Below are positions 6,446-12,356 of a stretch of 12,356 nucleotides of DNA, in pieces. This DNA comes from Akkermansiaceae bacterium. Its GTDB lineage: Bacteria > Verrucomicrobiota > Verrucomicrobiia > Verrucomicrobiales > Akkermansiaceae. The notes beneath the pieces are model-generated. The model was not told the origin of the DNA. It saw only the letters and a program-made list of their open reading frames with translations, and did no database searches. Where the stretch lies: the NCBI GenBank assembly GCA_023301645.1, contig JALZUH010000155.1, positions 1 through 12,356 on the forward strand, in the 5' to 3' direction. Position numbers and translations under genes: made by a program. Each line of letters begins with the position of its first letter. Within the stretch, counting starts at the first letter, position 1.

Positions 6446-7663
6446 ATGAAGAAACACATTATTACAGTAGCCGCTCTGTTGGCGTCGGTTAGCAGCTTAT
6501 CTGCGCAGGGCTTATATAATATAGCACCTGATTACACAGCTAAGGAAAGCTTACCTATTAAATGGACAGCAGGAGCGAGTATTGGAGTTGATGATAACTT
6601 CTCACCACTCTCTTCGCCTGATGACAGTGTGACTTTTGTTAACCTTTTTGTTGGCGCGTCATTAGCAAGCGTGACTCCCCGCACTGCATGGGATGCTTAC
6701 TTCACTGTTGGTGCTAGAGCCTATTTCGACGCGCCTTCTAATGCAAGTGACGATTTTGTGCCACAAGTCAAGCTAGACTTCAATATTGCTCATGAGGTGA
6801 ACGAGCGTTTACGCTTGGTTTCCAACAACTACATCGCATATGAGTCTGAGCCAGATTTTGAAAATGGTTTTGCAAGTGACAACCAGATTGGTGACTACCT
6901 CCAGTATAGCGTTACAAATGCTGTAGGTTACCGTTGGTCTGAGCGTCTTGGAACATATAGTGGATTTGGACTAAACGGTCTTATTTATGATAGCGAATTT
7001 GACGCTAACAACCGCCAGACATTCAGCCTGTTCCATAACTTCCGATACAATCTTACGCAAAGAACAGTTCTTACTACTGGCTACCGCTACAACAACACTA
7101 ATGCTAGTGGGTCAGCTGCAGATGCCAGCAGCCACTTCCTTTCTGTTGGTGCCGAGCATCGTTTGAGTGCAAACTCTCTCGTAACTGGTAAAATCGGCGC
7201 TCAGATCCGCCGTATTGATGGTGGTGACTCCGAAAGCAGACCATTCGTTGAGGGCGCTATCAGAACTAAAGTGAATGAGCGTTTATCTTTACGTGGATTT
7301 TTCAAATACACGCTTGAAGAATACGGGACTAGTGTTTCAAGATTCACTACTTACGACTCAAACAGTGCTTTGCGTATAGGTTTTTCTGGAGATTACAAAG
7401 CGAGCAGACGACTAGCGCTAAACGCAGGAGTTCACTACATTGATACGAGTTTCGAAGATGGTCGTAGTCTTATAGGTGGACCAGGTCCTGCTGACAGCGA
7501 TCAGAACTTGTTTAACTTAACCCTAGGCTTCTCATACAATTTCAGCAAGGGTGTTTTCTTCACCGGCACGTATAACTGGACTACTAGCGATGCTGACGCA
7601 GCATTAAATAGAAGTGATTACACACGTAACCGCGCTTCTTTAGGTGTGCGTGTCAACTTCTAG
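6446..7663 (+). CDS. Outer-membrane beta-barrel protein (BBP2-like porin) of the export module
   Basis: A 405-residue exported protein. The signal peptide is clear: a KKH N-terminus, a hydrophobic core, and LSA-QG with cleavage near residue 20. The rest consists of alternating amphipathic strands rich in Tyr, Asn, Ser and Arg, with repeats of the pattern 'RxxxxxGYRY' and 'LxxGxxxxY'. It ends in RASLGVRVNF with a terminal Phe, the usual Bam recognition signature. This matches the putative beta-barrel porin 2 type (BBP2), often found next to exopolysaccharide genes. The family assignment is from pattern, not from a search. The barrel probably forms the outer-membrane pore for the polymer handled by the next two genes. 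The ATG start follows an AT-rich leader with no Shine-Dalgarno. A possible promoter (TTGCAA 6409-6414, TATTTT 6430-6435, spacer 15) is weak. A strong terminator follows. Confidence 0.75.
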   Translation: MKKHIITVAALLASVSSLSAQGLYNIAPDYTAKESLPIKWTAGASIGVDDNFSPLSSPDDSVTFVNLFVGASLASVTPRTAWDAYFTVGARAYFDAPSNASDDFVPQVKLDFNIAHEVNERLRLVSNNYIAYESEPDFENGFASDNQIGDYLQYSVTNAVGYRWSERLGTYSGFGLNGLIYDSEFDANNRQTFSLFHNFRYNLTQRTVLTTGYRYNNTNASGSAADASSHFLSVGAEHRLSANSLVTGKIGAQIRRIDGGDSESRPFVEGAIRTKVNERLSLRGFFKYTLEEYGTSVSRFTTYDSNSALRIGFSGDYKASRRLALNAGVHYIDTSFEDGRSLIGGPGPADSDQNLFNLTLGFSYNFSKGVFFTGTYNWTTSDADAALNRSDYTRNRASLGVRVNF

Positions 7664-7688
7664 TTAAGGTTCAAATTTTTTGTAACTT

Positions 7689-7724
7689 AAGCCATTACAG
7701 TGTTTTCACATTGTAATGGCTTTT
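7689..7724 (+). terminator. Rho-independent terminator after the barrel gene
   Basis: AAGCCATTACA (7689-7699) and TGTAATGGCTT (7712-7722) form a perfect 11-pair stem. Inside it GTG/CAC (7700-7702, 7707-7709) extend the helix around a TTTT loop, leaving a two-base bulge. The stem runs into TTTT at 7721-7724 and lies 25 bases past the barrel stop codon. It probably separates most barrel transcripts from the kinase gene. The T-run is short, so some read-through is possible. Confidence 0.8.
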
Positions 7725-7744
7725 GAGTTTACAATACTGGTAAG

Positions 7745-7804
7745 ATGATACAGAAGCTAGACAACAACGCGCTTCCGATTACGGCTGAATTTATTAAGTT
7801 TTAA
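7745..7804 (+). CDS. Possible 19-residue leader ORF before the kinase gene
   Basis: ATG 7745 opens a frame that reads MIQKLDNNALPITAEFIKF and closes at TAA 7802-7804, eight bases before the start of the kinase gene. GGTAAG lies directly before the ATG, too close for a normal Shine-Dalgarno. The location, between a terminator and a large gene, is where a leader peptide could sit. No runs of one amino acid or other attenuation signs are present. It is weakly supported and could be chance. Confidence 0.18.
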   Translation: MIQKLDNNALPITAEFIKF

Positions 7805-7812
7805 TTAAATAT

Positions 7813-9963
7813 ATGCAATCTCAACTCCCTAACGCGGATGAAGCGTCTCTTCATGCTATTGATTACTGGCAGGTAATCAAGAATCGCTATAATGTTATTA
7901 TTCTAACATTTCTATTAGTATTTTTGACTTCATTTGTGATCACTTCGGTGATGCCAAAAAAATATGAGAGCACAGCTCTTATTGAGGTGAAGCCTATCCA
8001 GAGACATGAAACAACGCTTATTCAGACAAGTGGCTTAGGGGTAGGGATGACGAGGCAGTTTATGATGACTCAGTTTGAGATCATCAAGGCGTCAAAAACA
8101 CTAGAGGCGGCAGCTGAGAAAATCCTCCTTACTGAGCGCTGGGGGATGGAGATTGATAACGTGGTAGCCGTGCTAAAGGGGATAGTCGGGACAACTCAGG
8201 TAAGCGGCACAGACCTGATCGAGATATCGGTCACTCATACAAAAACCGAAGATGCTCAAGCTGTCGCATCAGCTGTATACGCAGCCTATGCATCGAGACG
8301 TAGAGAGCTTGAGACAGATCAGAGAAGAAGTCAGCTAGCGGCTATTAAATCTGAACTGCAAACAAAGACTGACCGCGTGTCAGTATTACACAAAAAACTC
8401 CTAGATATAGCTGACCAAGCAGGACTGGTTTACTCCGAAACAGGTGGAACAAGAGAAATTCAGGGTATTCAAGGACAGGTAGATCGATCACAGGAACAGC
8501 TCTATGACTTAGAGAATGAGGCAACTGACATTTCCGCTCAACTTGAAAGATTATTAAATGTTAAGGAGGAGGACTTGATTAGTGTTACAGCGTCTCTTCC
8601 AGATGTGGGATTCCGCCAGGCATACGATCAACTTGAGGCAGCAAAAACAGAGCTTTCTACCATTAAGGGGTCAGGTCTAGGACCTAATCACTCTACGGTT
8701 GTTTCATTTGCCGCGCGTATTCAAACAATGGAGGAAAATCTCACCAAGCGTGCAGGCAAGCAAAGAGAGGCTTTGATGTTTCAGAAGGAGAATTTAGAGT
8801 CGAGGCTCAAAAATATGCGCGAAACGGCCGATAGAGAGCGCGACAAGGGAACAGCTTCAGCAAGAGAAACTCAGGAGTTTAACAGTGCACAGAAACAATA
8901 TGAATCAGAGGCGGGAATTAGAGATAATATGCAGCTAAGATATGACGTTGAGAAGAGCAATATGGCTCTGCCTGTTACCAATATTGTAGTGCATGAAACC
9001 CCTAAGATAGCTAGCCGCCCTTCAAGTCCTAATGTCTCACTCAACTTAGGACTTGGTGTAGTGGTTGGGCTTGTCTTCGGTGTGGGCATAGCCTTTGCTC
9101 TTGAGCTCATGGACACCTCTGTGAAGAGTATCGAAGACGTAGAAAACTTTTTGAAAGTTTCTGTGTTAGCAGTTATTCCACGAGATATTGGTGTGCTTCA
9201 CAAGCAGGGGGGCATGAGCCCAGATGCGGAGGCGTATCGTATTCTCAGAACAAATATTGAGTTCAATAGGAAAAACCCTGATGATAACGCTATTACTGTT
9301 GTATCAGGTGGAGCTGGTGAGGGTAAATCAACCACACTTGTTAACTTAGCCTACATATGTGCTCAGGGTGGTTACACAACTCTAATGATTGATGCCGACC
9401 TTCGTCGCCCTCGTTTGCATACGTTCTTCGATATTAATAATTCGGTTGGACTTACCAACTACCTGACTACCGATTTGCTACTTGAGGATGTGATTTTGAA
9501 GACTCCAGTTGATAACTTGTTCTTCATGCCGTCAGGTATTTTGCCTACTGATGCAGCCGGAATCTTGAACTCAAGACGCATGTCAGAGCTCATTCAGGAT
9601 GTTAAAGAACGTTTTGATCTCGTCTTGATTGACTCACCTCCAATCCTAGGGGTGAGCGATGCATCTGTATTGGCAAGTGAGGTGGACCTGACTATGATTG
9701 TTGTGCAGCATCGTAAACTGCCTCGTAATATGCTCATTCGAGTGAAGGAGGCTGTGGAAAATGTAGGGGGTCACGTAATGGGGGTTGTGCTCAACAACGT
9801 CGATGTTCGTAGTGACAGTCAGTATCAGTATTACACGAGCTACTACACGTATTATGCTCCTACTGGTGAAGAGGGCGCCAAACCTGCAGGCGCAGCTCAA
9901 ACAAAGGATACACCTTCGGTCACACCAACGTATAGCGACACTAGAGGTGATGATCTTTATTAA
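7813..9963 (+). CDS. Wzc-like polysaccharide co-polymerase and tyrosine autokinase
   Basis: An inner-membrane BY-kinase (PCP-2a type) of 716 residues that controls chain length and export of a capsule or exopolysaccharide. The Wzz domain begins near residue 14, with the first transmembrane helix at about 28-47. A long periplasmic coiled-coil region covers roughly 160-375, and the second helix about 409-430. The cytoplasmic kinase has the oligomerisation motif EAYRILRTN (473-481), Walker A GGAGEGKST (499-507, Lys505), Walker A' LMIDADLRRP (524-533, Asp527 and Asp529) and Walker B VLIDSPP (604-610). The autophosphorylated cluster YQYYTSYYTYY (671-681) has seven tyrosines in eleven residues. About 35 low-complexity residues follow it, with Tyr707 and Tyr716. 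Fusion of the two halves in one chain is the usual Gram-negative form. The start has no Shine-Dalgarno. Confidence 0.95.
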   Translation: MQSQLPNADEASLHAIDYWQVIKNRYNVIILTFLLVFLTSFVITSVMPKKYESTALIEVKPIQRHETTLIQTSGLGVGMTRQFMMTQFEIIKASKTLEAAAEKILLTERWGMEIDNVVAVLKGIVGTTQVSGTDLIEISVTHTKTEDAQAVASAVYAAYASRRRELETDQRRSQLAAIKSELQTKTDRVSVLHKKLLDIADQAGLVYSETGGTREIQGIQGQVDRSQEQLYDLENEATDISAQLERLLNVKEEDLISVTASLPDVGFRQAYDQLEAAKTELSTIKGSGLGPNHSTVVSFAARIQTMEENLTKRAGKQREALMFQKENLESRLKNMRETADRERDKGTASARETQEFNSAQKQYESEAGIRDNMQLRYDVEKSNMALPVTNIVVHETPKIASRPSSPNVSLNLGLGVVVGLVFGVGIAFALELMDTSVKSIEDVENFLKVSVLAVIPRDIGVLHKQGGMSPDAEAYRILRTNIEFNRKNPDDNAITVVSGGAGEGKSTTLVNLAYICAQGGYTTLMIDADLRRPRLHTFFDINNSVGLTNYLTTDLLLEDVILKTPVDNLFFMPSGILPTDAAGILNSRRMSELIQDVKERFDLVLIDSPPILGVSDASVLASEVDLTMIVVQHRKLPRNMLIRVKEAVENVGGHVMGVVLNNVDVRSDSQYQYYTSYYTYYAPTGEEGAKPAGAAQTKDTPSVTPTYSDTRGDDLY

Positions 9964-9981
9964 TGAGTGTCTGTTGATTAG

Positions 9982-10010
9982 TTGACAGGTAATCATGATG
10001 ATACTATTTT
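9982..10010 (+). promoter_or_regulatory. Candidate sigma70-type promoter of the OPX gene
   Basis: TTGACA (9982-9987, a perfect -35 consensus) is followed after exactly 17 bases by TATTTT (10005-10010, four of six -10 matches). The start point would fall near 10017, leaving about 16 bases of leader before ATG 10033. The TTG of the -35 box is also an in-frame start for the downstream gene, which would have added 17 false residues. Confidence 0.5.
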
Positions 10011-10032
10011 TGTAAAATCCCCCCTATTTAAT

Positions 10033-10611
10033 ATGAATATATTCAAAAAAATCACCGTTATTATTTTAGCCTCGTTGTTGACCTTTTCAGCATCTGCAGA
10101 AGTCGTCTCAAAAAGCTCGATCGTTAACTTAGTGATTAAGGCTGTGCCAGTAGTGGAGCAGCAGTCCGTATCTGGTCAGTATCCGGTAAGTTCAAATGGT
10201 TACGTCAGCTTGCCTCATTTGGATCAGGCGATTAAGGCAAGTGGACTTAGTGGCGCGCAGTTGTCTCGCAAGATAGAGAAGGCTTACGTCGATGCTGGAA
10301 TCTATACGAAGCCACTTATTAGTATCACAACGGCTAAGGACGTTGCTAATGAGCAAATTGACCGAGCACAAGTTACTGTAGGAGGCCGCGTAAAGCGCGC
10401 TGGTCCTGTTTCCTACGTCCGAGGTATGACCATCTTTACCGCAGTAACGGCTGCTGGTGGAGAAGATGCGTTTGGTAATCTCCGAAAAGTGAGGCTTCTT
10501 AGAGGTGGTAAAGCATATACATACGACCTTAAAAATCCTGAGCATATGCAGGAAAAGGTATATCCTAACGATGTGATTACCGTGCCAGAAAAAGGCCTCT
10601 TTGCACGTTAA
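10033..10611 (+). CDS. Short periplasmic polysaccharide export protein (OPX/Wza-like, SLBB)
   Basis: A 192-residue Wza-type (OPX) protein. ATG 10033 is chosen over TTG 9982 because it starts a clean signal peptide (NIFKK, hydrophobic core, ASA-EV, cleavage near residue 22). No Cys stands at the cleavage site, so it is not a lipoprotein. Residues about 27-100 are a reduced polysaccharide-export (PES) domain: VSGQYPVSSNGYVSLP and GLSGAQLSRKI are recognisable, but the usual opening GDxL motif is missing. Residues 112-187 are one SLBB domain (VTVGGRVKRAGPV to VYPNDVITVPEK). The chain stops five residues later, so the further SLBB domain and the C-terminal outer-membrane helix of the 379-residue Wza are absent. 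It should be a soluble periplasmic link between the Wzc-like kinase upstream and an outer-membrane pore, probably the barrel at 6446. Confidence 0.88.
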   Translation: MNIFKKITVIILASLLTFSASAEVVSKSSIVNLVIKAVPVVEQQSVSGQYPVSSNGYVSLPHLDQAIKASGLSGAQLSRKIEKAYVDAGIYTKPLISITTAKDVANEQIDRAQVTVGGRVKRAGPVSYVRGMTIFTAVTAAGGEDAFGNLRKVRLLRGGKAYTYDLKNPEHMQEKVYPNDVITVPEKGLFAR

Positions 10612-11376
10612 TTAGTGGCGTTCGATCAGCTCGTCTGCAGCTTGTGCATATGCCTTGCTGCCGATGCCATTTGGATCGTGCTCAAAGATGGTGTGGCCAT
10701 GACTAGGGGCTTCTCCTAGTCGAATAGTGCGAGGGATGACTGTTTTATAAAGCTGCTGTGGGAAATACTGAGCAACTTCGTCGATGACCTGCCGCGAGAG
10801 ATTGGTGCGGCTGTCATACATGGTCATAAGTATTCCCTCTAGGATGAGGTCGGGATTGGCTCCTGAGTCACGAATCTGATCGATGACCTGGGCGATTTTT
10901 GCTAGACCTTCTAGTCCGAACCATTCGCATTGCAGAGGAATAAGTATTTCGTCTGCTGCTGCGAGAGCAGATGTCATAAGGACACCAAGTGATGGTGGTG
11001 TGTCTAGGATGCAGTAGTCGAATTGGTCATGCTGACCAGATTCAGCTAAAATACTTCGAAAGCGAGTAAGATGGTCATCCATTCGGGCGAGCTCGATTTC
11101 GACACCTGCCAGATCCATACCCGATGGTATAATCGAGAGGTTTTCGAGTCGTGATGGGATGATTTTTTCTGAAATATGGCACTCACCTAGTAAAGGTAGA
11201 TACATGCTGGCCTCGCCGTCTGGCTCATGTCCGATTCCACTGGTGGCATTGGCCTGAGGATCGAGGTCGATGAGGAGCACTCGCTTACCCTTAGCGGCAA
11301 GTGCAGCGGAGAGGTTGATCGATGAAGTGGTCTTTCCAACACCTCCTTTTTGATTAGCTATAGCGAGAGTTTTCAT
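10612..11376 (-). CDS. parA: ParA/Soj-type partition ATPase
   Basis: A 254-residue ParA-family ATPase, the normal length of chromosomal Soj proteins without the N-terminal helix-turn-helix found in larger plasmid types. It has the deviant Walker A motif KGGVGKTT (10-17), with signature Lys10 and Lys15, then LLIDLDPQAN (34-43) and Walker B ILDTPPS (123-129, Asp125). ATP-dependent dimers bind DNA non-specifically and move ParB-parS complexes during chromosome segregation. The C-terminal RTIRLGEAPSHG is typical of the family. The ATG start has no Shine-Dalgarno. No parB follows: the downstream side holds the convergent OPX gene, whose stop codon directly abuts this one. A role in positioning some other cargo cannot be excluded. 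Confidence 0.93.
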   Translation of the reverse strand: MKTLAIANQKGGVGKTTSSINLSAALAAKGKRVLLIDLDPQANATSGIGHEPDGEASMYLPLLGECHISEKIIPSRLENLSIIPSGMDLAGVEIELARMDDHLTRFRSILAESGQHDQFDYCILDTPPSLGVLMTSALAAADEILIPLQCEWFGLEGLAKIAQVIDQIRDSGANPDLILEGILMTMYDSRTNLSRQVIDEVAQYFPQQLYKTVIPRTIRLGEAPSHGHTIFEHDPNGIGSKAYAQAADELIERH

Positions 11377-11388
11377 GTGAGTAGAGTA

Positions 11389-11411
11389 AAGCCTAGATTG
11401 GAGTTAGGCTT
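11389..11411 (-). repeat. Hairpin in the parA leader
   Basis: AAGCCTA (11389-11395) and TAGGCTT (11405-11411) form a perfect seven-pair stem with a nine-base loop. It lies 12 bases upstream of the parA start, so it would fall in the 5' leader or operator. Next to it CATGCA occurs twice, at 11412-11417 and 11421-11426, nine bases apart. The remainder of the 156-base divergent region (to 11532) holds AT-rich sequence with a lone TAGAAT (11505-11510) but no convincing promoter pair. Confidence 0.45.
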
Positions 11412-11532
11412 CATGCAGATCATGCATTAAACCTGTGGCGCACCAAACATAAAAAGAGCAAACTTGAATCGTCATTTTGCACACAATTTGTAATGGGCAA
11501 GGTGTAGAATCTGAGCCACGGTGATTTCAAAC

Positions 11533-12356
11533 ATGATGGAGATCACAGAACACTGGGTAGGAAAAGCAGCGGGAGGCCGTGTGCTCAAAGAGGCTCGAAG
11601 TATCGTGAAGCGAGGTAAGGTGATAAAGGTTAGCGAGAAAAATGGTGTTTATCAGGGGGAGATTAGTGGTGGTAAGCGGCCGTTGAAAGTGGTTGTAAAG
11701 GTGCTAGGTCCTATTGATGTGAAAAATCTATGCTCATGCTCACACGCTCGAGCTACGGGTGCTATGTGTGAGCATGCCGCGGCGGTGATCCTAGCTCACA
11801 TTTATAATGGAAATCAGGCAGTAAAGGCAGCTGCAGAGAAGGTAGCTCAAAAGAGTAAGGTAGCACAGCCTACACTAGTGCCGCTAGAGGTTCGCTTTTC
11901 ACCTAAGTTTCCCTATGAAAGTATCGAAGCAGTGCATCTAAGGAGGGTGAAGGAGAAGGAATCTACTGAGGGGGATTACACGCTTGGGGCGTGGCTAGTG
12001 CAGCATACTGGTAAGGTGGATGCCGCGATGTTGGCGCTACCAAAGGCACAGATAAGTAGTTTCTACCGTGCAGTAAGTGGTCACGATAGACTTAAGAGGG
12101 GTGATGAGCCGATGACGCTAGAAAGTGGGGTGATTCGGCCTCTGCTTGATTTAGAGGTTGATAAGGATTGCGCAGAGATGATTTGGGTGAAGCTATCAGA
12201 TGGTCAGGAAGGGATGATCCAGCTCGGTGATAAGCTGGCTGAGTGGAATGAGGACACTCTACATTTGACCGTTGGCTCTGTTGCAAGTGGTGGCTCATCG
12301 GAGCTACTCGTCATGGATGATCTGATAGCTGGTCATTGGCAGCAGATTGATATTCC
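11533..12356 (+). CDS. SWIM zinc-finger protein, probable SNF2-type helicase N-terminus (cut by window end)
   Basis: The frame is open from ATG 11533 to the window edge, 274 codons without a stop; an in-frame TGA at 11512 limits it upstream. GTG 11521 and ATG 11536 are other possible starts. The N-terminal part has a SWIM zinc finger with CxCx9CxH spacing: Cys67, Cys69, Cys79 and His81 (LCSCSHARATGAMCEH). Such domains bind DNA or protein, and bacterial proteins that begin this way often continue into a SNF2/DEAD-like helicase. The helicase motifs would lie beyond this window, so that part is inference. Residues after about 110 are a mixed alpha/beta region with no motif I can name. It is divergent from parA, so a shared regulatory region is possible. 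Confidence 0.7.
   Translation, partial: MMEITEHWVGKAAGGRVLKEARSIVKRGKVIKVSEKNGVYQGEISGGKRPLKVVVKVLGPIDVKNLCSCSHARATGAMCEHAAAVILAHIYNGNQAVKAAAEKVAQKSKVAQPTLVPLEVRFSPKFPYESIEAVHLRRVKEKESTEGDYTLGAWLVQHTGKVDAAMLALPKAQISSFYRAVSGHDRLKRGDEPMTLESGVIRPLLDLEVDKDCAEMIWVKLSDGQEGMIQLGDKLAEWNEDTLHLTVGSVASGGSSELLVMDDLIAGHWQQIDI

Noticed and set aside
9982..10032. TTG 9982 as start of the OPX gene
   Set aside because: It would put 17 hydrophilic residues before an evident signal peptide, and the TTG is part of a perfect -35 box.
11477..11510. TTGCAC and TAGAAT as promoter of the SWIM-domain gene
   Set aside because: The spacer is 22 bases and no extended -10 is present.
1..12356. CRISPR arrays, tRNA or rRNA genes, insertion sequences, complete parS sites
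   Set aside because: I read both strands and found no regularly spaced repeats, no cloverleaf or transposase-like ORF, and no intact 16-base parS palindrome.

Overview
The window is a stretch of bacterial chromosome from a Gram-negative organism. Signal peptides, an outer-membrane beta-barrel ending in Phe, and an envelope polysaccharide export module all support an outer membrane. The gene set (a GHL10-type secreted hydrolase, a roughly 370-residue M29 aminopeptidase, a BBP2-like barrel beside a Wzc kinase, a SWIM-type helicase N-terminus) and the near absence of Shine-Dalgarno sequences suggest Verrucomicrobiota, perhaps near Akkermansiaceae or Rubritaleaceae. That assignment is inference from gene content; no rRNA or other marker is present.

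Left part (1-2151): an AT-rich opening carries a stem-loop, a doubtful 46-codon ORF and a small secreted protein of unknown function with its own candidate promoter. Two leftward genes follow, read in the order purN (purine biosynthesis) then a spermidine-synthase-like Rossmann protein, separated by a 120-base gap that holds two mutually exclusive hairpins.

Middle part (2231-6278): three rightward genes stand in tandem. They encode an M29 metalloaminopeptidase, a secreted family-10-like glycoside hydrolase with a C-terminal Fn3-like domain, and threonine synthase (thrC). These look like ordinary housekeeping or envelope genes without a common pathway.

Right-middle (6279-10611): a compact envelope module. 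A 167-base intergenic region with nested palindromes leads to an outer-membrane barrel gene, followed by a clear intrinsic terminator, a Wzc-like polysaccharide co-polymerase/tyrosine kinase, a good sigma70-type promoter, and a very short periplasmic OPX (Wza-like) protein. The OPX protein has no lipobox and no outer-membrane-spanning segment. With the barrel next door, this fits a composite OPX/beta-barrel polysaccharide translocon of the kind described in Myxococcus xanthus (EpsX/EpsY). This is the most interesting system in the window.

Right end (10612-12356): a ParA/Soj ATPase gene converges on the OPX gene with zero bases between the stop codons and has no parB beside it. It is transcribed divergently from a gene cut off by the window edge, whose N-terminus carries a SWIM zinc finger and which is probably a SNF2-type helicase.

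I saw no tRNA, rRNA, CRISPR array, insertion sequence or attachment site. The longest stretch without an accepted gene is the first 245 bases.
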